Position numbers and translations under genes: made by a program. The notes under the pieces were generated by a model. The model had not been told where the DNA came from, made no database searches, and saw only the letters and a program-made list of their open reading frames with translations. Of a stretch of DNA of 64,000 nt, positions 36,251 through 49,589 are shown piece after piece. Every line of letters starts with the position of its first letter. Position 1 is the stretch's first letter. The stretch lies in assembly GCA_028554755.1 (NCBI GenBank), contig JAPTOF010000021.1, positions 2,560,501 to 2,624,500 of the forward strand, written 5' to 3'. The DNA comes from Cordia subcordata. Taxonomy: Eukaryota > Streptophyta > Magnoliopsida > Boraginales > Cordiaceae.

Positions 36251-37690
36251 TCAGACAATACATTTCTGTTCTTCTCTCTTCCTCCTTTTACTTGGTCTGA
36301 AATCGAGATTAACTGGTGGATTCTTGACGAGAAAGAGATCAAGTTGGCAACAGCAGGAGTCAAATTTCTCTACCGTCAACACCGTTATTGGACTCGAAGG
36401 ACAACAATAATGATCAGAGTTGCAAGAATTTAATAAGGTGTAATCTTCCATCATTTGCTTGTTCATGATCTCTTGGCACTTTATCAGCTCATCCTAATGC
36501 AAGATCACAACCAAGTCAGCAACAGTTTAACCTGAGTCTCTAAGAGATAATGACGTGTATGAATGGTAATTCAGTATACGAAACTCTTACTATACGTAAG
36601 AAATGGATATACATTACTTTGTAATCTAAACATACCACATTACCTTTAGTGTTTTTCAAAAGTTAGCATCTTACTTGCTGTGGTAAGATTGATTATCTGA
36701 TTACTTTTGTGGTTTGTTTAATTAAGTAATTATCCCCTTCTACTTCAAAGATTTTCACATTATCCCTACTTTCCGAAAGGTGACACAATTGCCTCATTTT
36801 ATTTTAATTATTTGACAAACGTTAGCTAAAAAAAGAAACGATATTTTGTAAAAATATATAACACATTGCAAGTTTAATTCTCATATATATATGTATATAT
36901 ATAGAAAAGTATATATAATGCACAACAAATTATTGAAAACACTTTTTTTAATTAATTAAAAGTTTTGATGATTTTGTCTTAGAAATGATAGTTTTTATTT
37001 AGAGATAATTGGACAAAAAAAATAGGTTTTGTGAAAAATATAACAATATGATTGTGGTTAACTAATTAACATGAACAGTAGAGAATATGAGATTTATTAG
37101 ATATTAGTAGGACATTGGCTAGTGATAAAAAAGAAACTAAATTAGACTTTTTATGATAACTTAATATTTTAGCTCTAAAATTTTGAGGCCTTGAAAGTTT
37201 AGGAGCCTAAAGAATGGCTTTAGTTATTTTACCCTTGAGCCATCTTGTTTTTGACAAACACAATGTGGTAAGTTTTTTTTTTTTTTTTTCTTTTGTTAAA
37301 TCCCTACCCCTATGGATTGAATTCAGAACTTCACGTTAGGAGAAATAGTCTCAACTGCTCGAGCTATCCCTTAATCCCACACAACATGGTAAGTTTTAAA
37401 AAATAATTAAGTAGTTAGACAAAGCAGAGGAGATACCGTGCATTTTATACCATAAGAAAATGAAAAATAATAACAACAGGCTTACCTTGTGATCTCCAGG
37501 AAGGCAGGAGTTAAAATGGTCAAGATAATCGTTTCTGGTTGATTGAAGCATGTCTTCACATACGTATTCTATGGCAGACACGGAAATAACAGATGGTCGG
37601 AACTCCAAGAATTTAGAATCTGAATCATATTATTGAAAGGTTTAGTTCAATATAAAAGTTAATGATGCAGAACGTGCAAAATGGATAATG

Positions 37691-37748
<58 letters not shown>

Positions 37749-39913
37749 GTATATGCATGGTTTGCAGTAACTTATATCAAGAAGTTTGCATTCGATATAT
37801 TGATATTGCAAAGGGAAGTTTACACTGAATTGGTTTTTTCTTGTCTCGGAAAGAAGAAAAATAATTCTTGTGTAATGTTACTCGACCAGTAGGCTTTAGT
37901 CATGACATGAAAAATTATGAGCACCCGAATAACAAGGGGAATGAAAGGTCCATGTTAGATATAGTATCATAATTATCTTGATATAATTATGATAAAATAA
38001 TTTGAATCATTTACTATTATTGAATTTCTTGTAACCTATATTTTCATACTTCAATCTTGTTAACATTTGTTGTTATTGTAAAATCTATGCACGCATTTCC
38101 CCAGAATAACGATTTTCATATTCACAGATATTCAAACGAAAATGATTAGCACTTGGCAGGATCATCAAGCTAGAGTTAATTCAAACAGAATAAGTTCATT
38201 AGTTACCTAAAAGAGCACAAAGAAGCAGCTTGGTAACGCGTTCAACCAACTCTTCTGAGAGGGATTTGCTCGGTGAATGAATACTCATGATCCATGACAG
38301 CATTTCTACATAAGAATATGGTGTTGTGGAACCTAGCCGCCATCCTAAGGCCTTCAACAGTGTCAATTCCATCCGTTGGATTAGGCTTGGTTCGAAAGAG
38401 TGCTCCAACCCCTCCATCTGTTCATTTTTCTCCCTCGTTAAACTAATATTTCATTTTATTTATTTTACGTATTTCTGTGCACGATCCTCATAAGAAAATA
38501 GCTAACAATCCCGACCCTAATAGTCGTAAATTACCAATAACAAAGCAATATAGTCTTCCAACATATTTAACAAAGCAATATAGTCTTCCAACATATTGTA
38601 GGCGGCCTACCTAGAATCTTGGTCTAGCATAGTCTAATTCTTTAAGTTAATTCCTCTTAATTTATCGCCAATGACTTAGATGTGCTTCTGACCTTATTGC
38701 AGTAATTTAACACCACTAATATGGAATCATTCTCTAGCTTGAATCATGGTCTAGCATATGTAGTCTCATTCCTTAAGTTAATTCCTTTTTACAATAAAAG
38801 ATAAATGTAATATCTCAATGCATATAACTTTTGCTATGCCTGGGTTCAGAATAGGGTCGGACCCACTTTAGAGTCTGGCAACTTTCTTTAATGATTTTGA
38901 GAAAGCTATTTTCACTGTGGCGAATATATAAATATGCAAATAAGTATTAATAATTACCTGAAATTTACACAATGGAGGGGTGCTTGTTTCATTGAACTTG
39001 GATGCAATAGATAAACAAGCAATAGACAGTAACTCGAACATCCAAGATTTCCGTCCCTGCAAAATATTTCACATCACTCAGGACACGCAAAAGACATACA
39101 TTTCAAATGAAATCAAGGAAGAAGAACTCTGCTCAACATTTCTTACTCGGCATTGATTCTCAGAAACAAATCGATCGAGGTAATTTGCGGCACTGAAAAT
39201 GGTTCCCGGAGAGAGATTCAACAGCCTTTGAGACTGCAGAAAGATAAAAGAGAGAAACAGAAACATAGAATTATCACCTTATCTAAAAGTTTGTAGAGAG
39301 GATATTGGTTTATTAATTTAGTGTGTTAATACGCCCTCTTACGTGCAACGTAATTTGTTTAGAGCTTATACATGAACAGTTTAATGGTTTTTTAAATAGG
39401 TGGCAGTGAGTTTTGAACCTGTGCCATTTGATTTTCAGGTTATAATACTATGTTAGAGTTACCACCTCATCTAAAAGCTTAAGCTTGTAGAGAGGATATT
39501 GATTTATTAATTTAGTGTGTTAATATGCACAACATACGAGTCCGCATGTTAAGTATAATAAATAAATATAATAAAATCTTCTCTTCAAGTTTAAACTTTT
39601 AGATGAGATTGTAACTTTAATACTGGGTAAGTGAAAAGGGCCACGATGTTTACATAAAGACATTCACCTTAATCAGCCAGGAAATTGCTTTGAACCTCGC
39701 TTCATTGATCAAACTGTTTGATTTTACATGGTTTGCATAACCTGGTCTAGGCATGTAATTGACCTCCTTCTCAATGAAGATTTGAAAAGCTTGTTTGAAA
39801 TCTACTTCTGTTTGATACAACAAAGGACTCAATTTTTGGCCAGTTGCAAGCAAGTCATCAAGCTCACCTTTGGGACTCATTAGCAATACCTCATCGCAAA
39901 ATAGGTTTTCCAT
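36251..39913 (-). CDS. CYCD7: D-type cyclin, CYCD7-like
   Basis: Six exons, 39668-39913, 39147-39233, 38958-39056, 38207-38417, 37486-37619 and 36251-36493, give 339 residues with GT-AG introns. LFCDE at residues 4-8 is the LxCxE retinoblastoma-binding motif of D cyclins. The cyclin N box spans about 55-145 (RFKAISWLIK, NLSPGTIFSAANYLDRF, ELLSIACLSIASKFNE), and the C box follows (MEGLEHSFEP, MELTLLKALGWRL, FRPSVISVSAIEYV). CYCD7 fits best: the phrase MEGL...MELTLLKAL and the loss of the usual Asp in the 'DWI' position (ISWLI here). CYCD7;1 in Arabidopsis acts with CDKA before the last guard-cell division. The C-terminus carries a basic patch, KRRKREE. Subgroup assignment is from memory and needs a tree. 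Confidence 0.88.
36640..36930. repeat. Dispersed repeat in the last cyclin intron
   Basis: Related by eye to 26,757-27,010 in the FIP-like gene. Shared phrases include ACAATTGCCTC and AAAAATATATAACA. It sits between exons 5 and 6 of the cyclin. Confidence 0.45.
37691..37752. repeat. (TA)n-(GTAT)n microsatellite in a cyclin intron
   Basis: About 23 TA units run into four GTAT units, inside the intron between exons 4 and 5. Confidence 0.95.
38541..38600. repeat. 30-bp direct duplication in a cyclin intron
   Basis: Two adjacent 30-bp units starting CAAAGCAATATAGTCTTCCA at 38541 and 38571, identical except near the end. They lie in the intron between exons 3 and 4. Confidence 0.9.
39335..39560. 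repeat. SINE-like dispersed repeat, copy B (cyclin intron 1)
   Basis: Contains TTTGTTTAGAGCTTATACAT, TGAGTTTTGAACCTGTGCC and GTTAGAGTTACCACCTCATC, shared in order with copies at 32.8 and 60.7 kb. Its last part is itself repeated just upstream (39,280-39,330), giving AGAGAGGATATTGGTTTATT twice about 200 bp apart. Confidence 0.55.
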
Positions 39914-40227
39914 TTTTGGTTAAACAAGGAGTAAAAAGTGTTTTTGGTGTATTATACTACAAAAGAATACAAAATATAGGAGAATATTAACTTGTGTTTG
40001 TGATAGTGTTAAGAGGGTAATAGTAACCGCATTTGTATACTCTCTATAGTGAAAAACAGTTATCGATAATGGCTAAGATGAGGGCTTTGCCAATAATCAT
40101 GAAATGATGGCACGTTCTAATACAATGGTTTTGGTACGGTTTTCCATTGTACTTGAACTATGCCAACGGGGGCATTGACATGCATGAAGAAACAGAAGAA
40201 GTTGAGAGAAAATTTGGGAAGTGAGGG

Positions 40228-40238
40228 GGTTATATAGG
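40228..40238 (-). promoter_or_regulatory. Candidate TATA box of the cyclin gene
   Basis: The minus strand reads CCTATATAACC, about 315 bp upstream of the cyclin ATG. It is the best TATA-like match in the flank; the start of transcription is not shown. Confidence 0.3.
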
Positions 40239-42631
40239 AGTTCTGCCGGCCCGAATGCTTGGACCCCTGAGGGTAATTGGCATTTTAAGCATTAATTTGA
40301 TATTGTAGATATAATAAATAATTACTTATATTCTCAAATTTTGGCCAAAATGGTTGACCTAAATAATTTATTATACCCCCAACACTTATAAATTACACAA
40401 AAACCAATGTGAGTCATCGTTGGTTGTTTTATTTAATTTGTTATTATTCCTTCGTAAAAATCATAATTATTTTAGTACAATTAAATCAAATAATTAATAC
40501 TTAAGCTTTATTTAATTTTTTATTATGTTACAACATCTTGAGACAATATGAGGATTTTTTTTGTGACAAGAGAAATTTAGCTAATGATACCTGACCACTG
40601 GAATATCCGGTAGAACCCACCTACCAACTAGCAAACCTCGAATACACAACACATCCTAATATTGTGCACCGATTAATTTGAGGTCACTCAATTTAGGACA
40701 GTAAATTAGATTTAATTCCAAATCATATACCGTATCTATTTTTAACTTTTCCTGTTGAAATATCCTTTTATTTGGAAATACAAGAGAATATAAGTTGCTA
40801 AGAGAAGAAAGGGAAAGATCCAACAACTAGAAATGTGTACGGGGTTGTGATGAGGGTGATGAAGCGAGACCATGAGCTATAAAAAAGAGGCGACGTCCCA
40901 CATGACAAGGGTTAAATGCTGGTGATTTTTTTAGATATTTTATATGGAGCGGGTGTTTGACCGCCGTAACCAATTGCGTGAGCACACGAGGATAGTCCAC
41001 TGTTCTTGCACTATTTATTGCGCTTAAATTTGGAGGAGCTTTAGATTTGTTTTTGCCAGATTTGTGAGATATTTGCATGCACGCATGCATATCCAGTTGG
41101 GCAGCAGCAGCAGTGTGGTTTCTCTTTGCGCCGTTCCATTTACTGCGACGTGGTCAGGGTGCACCTTCTGTTTATCCTCGCTGACAATTCGGAAAAGGGT
41201 CGCACTTTTTCAGTCTTGACCAGCGGAACCATTAACCACCACACCAACTTCCAGCATTTCGTCCGACATCCCCTAATGATACTTTAGCACTAATAGTTGA
41301 AAATGAACATGTCTCAAAACTTAAGTTCGAATTTAATTTTTTGTCTCGAGTAAATACCATCGACTTAACTGATGCTTAGTATAAGGGACGTGCTGCACAC
41401 CAAACTTCGCTAGTTGTTGTCCGGTTCCGTCAAATAAATTTCTCTTTAAAAAAAAAAAAAAAGAATTCTAACATTTTATGTGCCTATTGTTGAACAAGGA
41501 TAGAGTAGATTTATTTAGTTTCTCCTACTCAACCAGAAAAAAAGGGGTAAATTGCATGGAACACCTTCCGTTTTTCTATAAATATGCGTTTACTTCCTAT
41601 GATTTAAATATTAGATAGTTAACTTCCTACTCTTTTCAAAAGTGAAACACATCACCCTCCCTCCCATCACTTTTTTCATTAGATTTAACTAGGTGTGTGG
41701 CACACATGTTGGGCCTGCGACTAGGAATTTTTCTCATTGGATTTAACTGGGTGTGCAACACATGCGGTAGGCTTGTCACACACACTGGGCCTATTACTAG
41801 GCTTAACTTTTTTGCTGTTAAACTTAATTTTGATAAAAAAAATGCCCTTCTTTTTTTGTTTTCAAAAAACATTCGCAAAAGAAAAGACTTGAACTTTTGA
41901 CTTTAGTTTAAAATATGTAAATTTTAACCAATTGTATTACAAATATATTTGCATTTTATTTCGTTACTATAAGTAATCATCAAAAAATGAAAAATAAAAA
42001 ATAAATTAACCTCCACTGTTATCACGATCGCAAACTACCGTCTCATTAATTAAATTAATTATTTAATTAATTTTAATTTTTAATTATTTGATTAATTAAT
42101 TAATCAATTATTAAATTATTAACAATTAATTATTTGATTATTGATTAATTAACTAATTATTAATTACTTAATGTTTCCAATTAAGAACAATTAATGATCC
42201 CTAAAAAAATTTATTCATGTACACACACACATACTCAGTTCTATATGCACTTTGATTTATCATATTAACTTTCTCTACTTTATTATAAGTTGTGTATTGT
42301 TTCACATTTTACTTTCTGACATTTTCTTGAAAGGTTTTTTTGCCAGATGAATTGAATTTTTGGCTTTTTTATATTATCAAATACAGGTTCACGTACTTGG
42401 TGGTTTGGAAAAATTTATAGTGTTTGGAGATTTTTAATCAGTCAAGTCTTAGTTCCAATTTTAATACAAGATCATGTCATTGGTTTTATACTCAAGTTTT
42501 CCATTTTTCTTCGGTACCTGATCTGTTGCATCTCTATTTCTTATTATTTGGTTACATCTCCAGTACTTGGTCACTTAGGATGGATGGATCACTCCTAAAG
42601 CCTATCAACCTAATAGGCTTTTGCAAAAGCT

Positions 42632-42728
42632 CATATGAGATTCACAAATGAGCACTACTTAGAAAATTCTAACTCTCATGAGATTCACAAATGGGCACTA
42701 TTTAGAAAACTCCGACTCTCATGAGATT
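42632..42728. repeat. ~46-bp tandem duplication
   Basis: Two diverged units (GAGATTCACAAATGAGCACT and GAGATTCACAAATGGGCACT) end in a third partial copy. Confidence 0.8.
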
Positions 42729-43515
42729 TAAATTTAGGTCATTATTCTTGTGAAAAGTAAATTTCAACCTCCCTTGAACTACTCTCCAATCTCTTCTATG
42801 TACATGTGTAGTTGATATAATAATTTAAGATACTTCTAATAACATTTTATTTTTGTCTCTTCTCTTAGTATGTCAACTAGCATTTACATATAGAAGGTGA
42901 TAAAATGTAGTGATATCTAACATTACATAGTAAATTAAGAAACTTTTAGTAACTTTCTTTTTCTATTTCTCACTCTTTTTTTAAGTATGTCAACTAGCAT
43001 ATATATTATTCCATATTTTTGAAAGTCTAATATTATTCTCAAAATAACGAAAAGCTCAATTTATGAAATGCAAGATCAAACAATTAACGTCTTTTATTTA
43101 ACAACATTTTCACTTAAACCTCTACTGGTAAAAGTTCTATAACTCAACAGTTGAAATATTATAGTTAGTTCAAACATAACCTTAATATGAGACAATTCCC
43201 AATCCTTACGTTATCATGTCCTCGCAAACGACATGGAATAATGAATGATGAGTTTAGAGTCCTCCAAAACAAAGTTAGATCATGAATGATGAGCTTAGAC
43301 CTTTAATATACCAAATTGTGAAATGGACTGTGAAATGAACATCTCTTTGGTCATAATAATAGCCCAATTCATCAAGCTTGGAGATAATCGTGTAAGCGCA
43401 ACATATAGATCGTATATAATACATGAATTTACATATAAAATTGAAAGATATAATCGATAGTAAAAGCATGTACCTATTTGAGCCATTATTGTAGACAAAT
43501 TATTCAATGACATAA

Positions 43516-43840
43516 TGTTGAAGAAAAATGTTAACTAGTTCAAGCTAAGATCTTCCTCTCCCTGCTCTACTTAAGATTAACATATGCCTACGGGGAACAA
43601 ACTGTTAGGGTTCAAAGTAGGAGAGGGACCTAGCCCTATTTATAATAAATTCTGACAATCCTATTCATAAAAAGATTTATCAAAATATATGGGCCTACGC
43701 ACAAAAAAATCATATGGATTTATGAGGTGGGCTAAAACTAATATGATCACAAAGCCCAACTTGTGAACTAGATATTCAGCTTATTTTATAAAACCAAAAA
43801 TAATTAACGGTAGCCTACTTTAAAGAAAAATTTTTCAACA
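43516..43840 (-). repeat. 3' LTR of the decayed copia element
   Basis: 325 bp bounded by TGTTGAA and TTCAACA. It is preceded by the polypurine tract on the coding strand and contains a TATA-like ATTATAAATAGGGC (minus strand, near 43,650). The pentamer beyond its outer end is CATAA. Confidence 0.65.
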
Positions 43841-44630
43841 GTCTCCCACTTGGGTAACGTTAATTGTTTTATTTACTTTCAATTTCTTTTTAAGAAAAAG
43901 TATTTATTTGGTTGAATAGGAAACAAAACGTGGCCACAATTTTAAAATATTCTGATTTACAAGAATACACTTTGAGCACATATCCAGACCAACAAGATTG
44001 TCAAACATCAAATCATGGCAGTTGTAGTATTCTATATTAACACAAGACCTTCCATGGTCACAAATGTCATCCAACCTTATCATCATGGACCAAACATACG
44101 ACAGCGTAGCAAGAAACTAGCACTAATATGTGATCAAAATGTGTTATTTCTTTGTCAGTCCTCCACATGATTTCTCCAATATCGGCATCCAAAACAAGAG
44201 AAATCTATTATTCTTATCCTCACAAAATAGCATTCAACATGCTAGAGGAAAGAATATATATCCTCACAAAACAGCATTCAATAGACCAGAGGAAAGATTA
44301 TTCTTAACCTAAAAAAACAACGATCAACTTACCAGAGATAAGCATACATATCTCCAACCAAAATGTGTCCTTATAGAGATATTAAACTCAATAGAGATCT
44401 TATCGCAATGGACACCAAATATAAGATCCTCAACAAAACACAAATATGAGTAATCACAATAGTAAACCATAAAACAACATGCTATTGTACGAATGTACTA
44501 AAGTGCAAAACAAAGCATAAAATAATGGGAACATCTGATAGTAAGTATTGATATAAAGTTCCTACTAGACAATAGCATCAAAAGATTGTTAAATACTCAC
44601 ATTCCTAACATGATTCACAAAAATCATAAG

Positions 44631-47460
44631 TCAAAGACCCTTGGACAAGGAGTCAATTAACATGTCATCAGTAGCAATTCGTTCTATATGAATGCCACCA
44701 CTTTTGACAAAATCTCTAATGACCAAGAACGTGATATCTATATGCTTGCAAGCTTCAATATTCTTATTATTCTTTGAGAATAGAACAACAACTTTATTAT
44801 CACAATAGATGTTAATAGATGTAGTAACAGAATTTATAATTCTTAAAACTAGATATCATATTCTTAAACCTTATAACATGAGATGAGGCTTCATAACAAG
44901 TCACAAATTTGCATAGTTGAAGAGGCATTAAGTTGTTATTTAGCACTCTTCTAAGATATAACTCCTCCAACTAACACAAAAATATACCCAAAAGTAGATT
45001 TTCAATCATCTGAGCATCCAACATAGTCAAAGTTAGAATATCCAACCAACCTTAGATAATCTACTTTACAGTAAACAAGCATATAGTTTTGGCCTTTTAT
45101 AGGTATTTCATTACCTTTTCAGCAATAACACAATAGTCCTTTTTAGGATTTATCATCAACCAAAAACTCGTATTGCAAAAGTGATATCAAGTGTAGTACA
45201 TACTAGATCATACAACAGGCTCTCAACAACACTAGCATAAGGTATATATTTCATAGAATCCCTCTCTATATCATTTTGAGGATATTGCTTGAATTTGAGT
45301 TGATCACCTTTTACAACAAATGTACATAAGACTTATAATTCTTCACACCAAAATGTTTTAAAAACTCAATCAATGTAAGCCTTTCATAAAAGATTCAAAA
45401 AAAAAAAAAAATTCCAAGAGACCTATTTTAACAAAACTTAATACCAAGAACAAAAGAAAGTCTCCTTAAGATCTTTCATATCGAAAACTTTAAGTAAATA
45501 TTGTTTAGTCTCATGGAGCATACCCAAGTCATATATAACTAGCAAAATATCATCAACATGCAATATTAGGAAGATAAATTTACTCCCACTGATCTTGAGT
45601 TATATACATAGATCAACTTTATTTTCCTCAAAAATAATAATAAAAGTTACCATTTTATCAAACTTCAAATATTCATTGCCTTGAGACCTGATTCAAAACC
45701 ATAAATGGATTTTCTAAGTCTACAAGCCATGTTTTCTTTACCAGTAATAGTAAACCCTCAGGCTATTTCATGTAGACTTATAGATAAAAATATTTTCACA
45801 TCTATAAGAGCTATTAGTATCTCAAAGAATATTTTATAGAAACATGTGAAAAATATTTCATTGTATGTATAACTTCTCTTTGGGTAAAGCCTTTTGTAAC
45901 TAATCTCACATTTGGCCTCTCAATCTTTTCTAGGGGATCTCTCTTGGTCTTGAAGACCCATTTACAACCAATAAGATTATGACCTTTAAGGAGATTAACA
46001 AGTTCTCAAATTCATTTCCATCATAGGTTGCATCTCATCTCTCATAGCACCCAAGTAAATGAGATAATTATTATAGATAGAAGGTCTCCTTTCCCTAATG
46101 GACCTTTTGAAAGTTGTTCATCATTAGTCTCATGAGGTTGTGAGCTCTCAACACGTAGATTGTCATTAGTTGTAACATCATCATTTATTATAGGGTACCT
46201 ACTAATATCTTGTCTCTCAACGTGAGCAGAGTACCAGCTTGACTACTTATTAGTAGTAGAAATGAGACAATTTCTCTATCATTATCCTTAGTATTAAGTT
46301 GAAGACATACAACATTACCAACATTCAATTCTAAGAATTTGGGCATTTGAGAATTCACAATCCTAGAAACACATGTAGCAGAATAAAACCTATATCATTT
46401 AAAATAAGCTAATTACCCAATGAAATAACGAATAGTCTTAGGGTCTATGGTTTTCTCATTTGAAGATCCTTACATAAGTAGGACAATCCCAACTCAAAAA
46501 TCAATCAAACTATGCTTTTTCCCCTAACCAAAAAAAAAAAAAAAAATGAACCTTAAGGACAAACTTGTTGGGAACATGGTTAAGTATTTAACAAGTTATT
46601 TTAATGGCTTCACTCCAAAAGTACTCTAGTAGGTGAGTAACATTTATCATGCTCGTTATCATATCCTTAAAGATGCATTTTCACCTTTCAATCACACCAT
46701 GTTACTCAGGGATACTAGGCATAATATACTGGGCAATAATCTCACAATTTTATAAGTACTTAGTGAACGACCCTATACACAGTCCAAATACCCCTACCTA
46801 CCATATTACTCACCTCTTCTGTCAGATCCAACAATTTTGATAACCTTCCCAAGTTATTTTTTTACCTTTATCTTAAAAAATTTTTAATTTGTCAATAGCT
46901 TCAGATTTCTTTTAAATTAGATAGAGGTATCTATAACGAGAAAAGTCATCAATGAATGTAACAAAATATTTATTACCACACAATGTAAGAGAATAAGGTC
47001 CAGTAGTATCTAAATTTATCACTTCTAAAAAGCAAAACTGCGGGTAGCATATTTCTTTTAACTTTAGTGTGCTTACCCCTTATGCACCTAATACAAGTTT
47101 CAAGATCATAAAAAATTCAAAGAAGGTAAAATGTCACTATTAATGAGTCTTTCAACTCTTTTCCTAGAAATATGACCTAACCTTTTATGTCATAGCAAAG
47201 AAGAAGTTTCTTAATTAAACTCCTTTTAGAAGTAAAATTTTCTATAAAAAAAGAGTCACGAGAACTTTCTGGGAATAAATACAATTGGTATAAACCATTT
47301 GATAAAACACATTTACCAAAAAATTTGGAATTGAAAAACAATTGTATTTGGCCATTTCTAAAGTTAAAATCATAACCAATCTTGTCTAAAACAGAAATAG
47401 AAATCAAGTTTCATCTAAAACACGACATCTAGAAAATATTTTCTAAAACAAGTTCAAAAC
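44631..47460 (-). pseudogene. copia pol remnant (pre-integrase, integrase, RT, RNase H)
   Basis: At 47,170-47,410 an open stretch corresponds to GAG_pre-integrase, leading into a damaged LGH...ER region. At 46,560-46,720 the integrase end can be read (HGVIER then FWSEAIKIT and ILNHVPNK) with several stops. At 45,500-45,600 the reverse-transcriptase catalytic phrase YVDDILLAS is intact, followed by DLGMLHETK and DMKDL. At 44,631-44,830 the RNase H end is open: YCDNKVVVLFSKN, KHIDITFLV and IDSLSKGL before a stop. The element cannot make a polyprotein. Confidence 0.85.
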
Positions 47461-48100
47461 TAGTTTTTAACTACCAACTAACAATCCTAATATGAGACTC
47501 TAATCAAAATTGAACTTGTGCAATGGGTTTTTTTGTGACCTTTTCTTACAAAAGTAATCATTTTTATCAAACTTTGTGACAGTGAATTTAGGACCTCTTA
47601 CATTGTGATTTTGATCTAGATCTGACCTTTACCACTCTTTTAAAACCATGACCTCTCTTAGGAACACAACCCTTAGGATTCGAGGTACTAACATTATAAG
47701 AATAGGCCTTAAAATTAGAAACAAACTATACAACCTTTAGATTTCTACACTTGATTTTGTTTTCCTCAACAACACAGTGGGTAATCTTCATTATCGATAG
47801 TCCAAAATTCCTTGGTATTTCTCTCCTATAGCTATTAAGAGTTCTTTCACATTTTTAGTTTAAGATAAGCCATTCATTAAATATTTCAGTTATAGTCCTC
47901 TTCATAGTCATTAAGCAAGACAGTTAGATCTCTCCTATTGCCGATTATATTCCTCTTTCTTTATCACTATTTTTATCAACCAAAGTGGCATGTATATCAA
48001 ATGTAATGTAAAGTTAGTATCGACTATACTCAGATAAAACCCAATATCAGCTTTTATTTCTTAATAGTTTTATCCATTCAAGACATCAAAGTAATGATTG

Positions 48101-49589
48101 TTCAAAGCAAAGAAAACAATCTAGGCAAAGAATGCAATATCAATAAACATTATGCATACATCCTATATTACAAAAGTAAGCATTATAAACAAAAGAGTCC
48201 AAGCACATCGTTGTTATATCTACCTTTGGGCAAATAATTCAACATGTAAATAGGCACTTTTTTAACATAAAGTAATAAATATAAGATCGCCCTATTGAAA
48301 GAAAAGTCAACCACCTTTGGGCAATTGAGCTCCTTAACAGCATTGTAATCTTGGCCTATACTTTATGTTTATGCTACCGGACTAATGCTATATAATGATC
48401 TCCTTTAGGAGAACATTGTGCACTTTACCATGGTAGTTTTCCAAACAAAATGAGAAAAGCCATAAATTTAATTGAACAAGTCACTTTGGTGAATTTGCCA
48501 ACTTAAATCTATGCTGTCACCTCCTTGGAAAAAATTAATGCTTAACTTAACCACAAAATGTTATGTATGCGATTGACCACACAATATGAAACACTTCAAT
48601 ATGACGTGTCTTAGTGATCAATTTAAAATTGCATTCCTCAATAAATATTTAAAAAATTTTGTTTAATACTGAACACGGCGCATAGAACAACTTAAAATAG
48701 AAAATATATGAAATCCCAAAATAAAGAAAAATAAATATTTTCTCTAAATTCAAAGACTAATAATAAATAATAAAAAAAACAAAAGATTCAATTAAATTAT
48801 ATAAAAAGTAATCAAACCTTTCTCTTTCTTTTTGTATGGATTTCTTTAACAAACCAGATAATAAACAAAGAGTGAAGAAGAGACGTAGTTCTTTTCAGCT
48901 ATCTTTTGTGAATATCAATTGGCATAATTATCTGAAAAGTTGTTTCACTCAATGACTAGATGCAAACAATTCGAATTTAGACATCCATGCGTGGATTTTT
49001 AACATGGTAAAATATTGGCCAATGTAATTCACTGACGATTCCAAGACATACTAAGTCCTGCCTTGCAATGTTTCAAATAAACAAGAAATAGGTATGTAGG
49101 ATTGAATAACGACTGTGAAACCCTTTTCTTTAAATTTATTTATTTTAGAGAGAGAAAAAAAATTATTAGGACGATAAAACAAGAGCAGCAAGGAGATTTG
49201 ATTATGCTTTTATGTGAAGCTAAACAAATTTGATTCTTGAGTGTATCTTCAAAACTTCAATTTGTGCCACCCAAGAAAAGAAGAAAATAACTTGTCATGC
49301 ATGCATGAGCTAAATGAATATGTGGTCAATTTTGATGTACTTGTCATTGTACACCACACACCAATTGATCACCAAATGGTCAGAAACAGACATAAAATTA
49401 AATCAAACCCGTTACTTGGTTCATTAGTAAAGTTGTAAACTTTAGAGTTTAACTTGAATTTGATGACTAGATTTCGGTTCCTGTTTACCATATGCCATGC
49501 AAAAAAAAAAAAAATGATAATTACTATTTCAATGCCTTAAGTTGTACTATTACAACTAATAAATCAAAAAATAAATTTTTGCCGAAAGT
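48101..49589. other. Intergenic or decayed 5' part of the copia element
   Basis: The part to about 48,620 may be the old leader and gag of the copia element, but I cannot align it to a protein. From there to the tandem array only AT-rich DNA is seen. Confidence 0.35.

Larger units (their letters stand above)
39914..43515. other. Long intergenic region without a gene
   Basis: After the cyclin promoter the DNA is AT-rich. A more GC-balanced block at 40,820-41,270 has no readable protein. Near 41,545 a MULE-like end motif (GGGGTAAATTGCATGGAACA) appears without a partner. At 41,675-41,800 the phrase GATTTAACTRGGTGTG occurs twice. At 42,040-42,170 TTAATTAA-type palindromes dominate. Confidence 0.45.
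43516..48100 (-). mobile_element. Decayed Ty1/copia retrotransposon
   Basis: Reading the minus strand from about 48 kb down, the usual copia order gag - GAG_pre-integrase - integrase - reverse transcriptase - RNase H can be followed in fragments, ending in a polypurine tract (AAGTGGGAGAC at 43,841-43,852) and a 3' LTR at 43,516-43,840. Many stops and frame changes show old age. No 5' LTR or primer binding site could be found above 48 kb, so the upper boundary is approximate. Confidence 0.8.
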
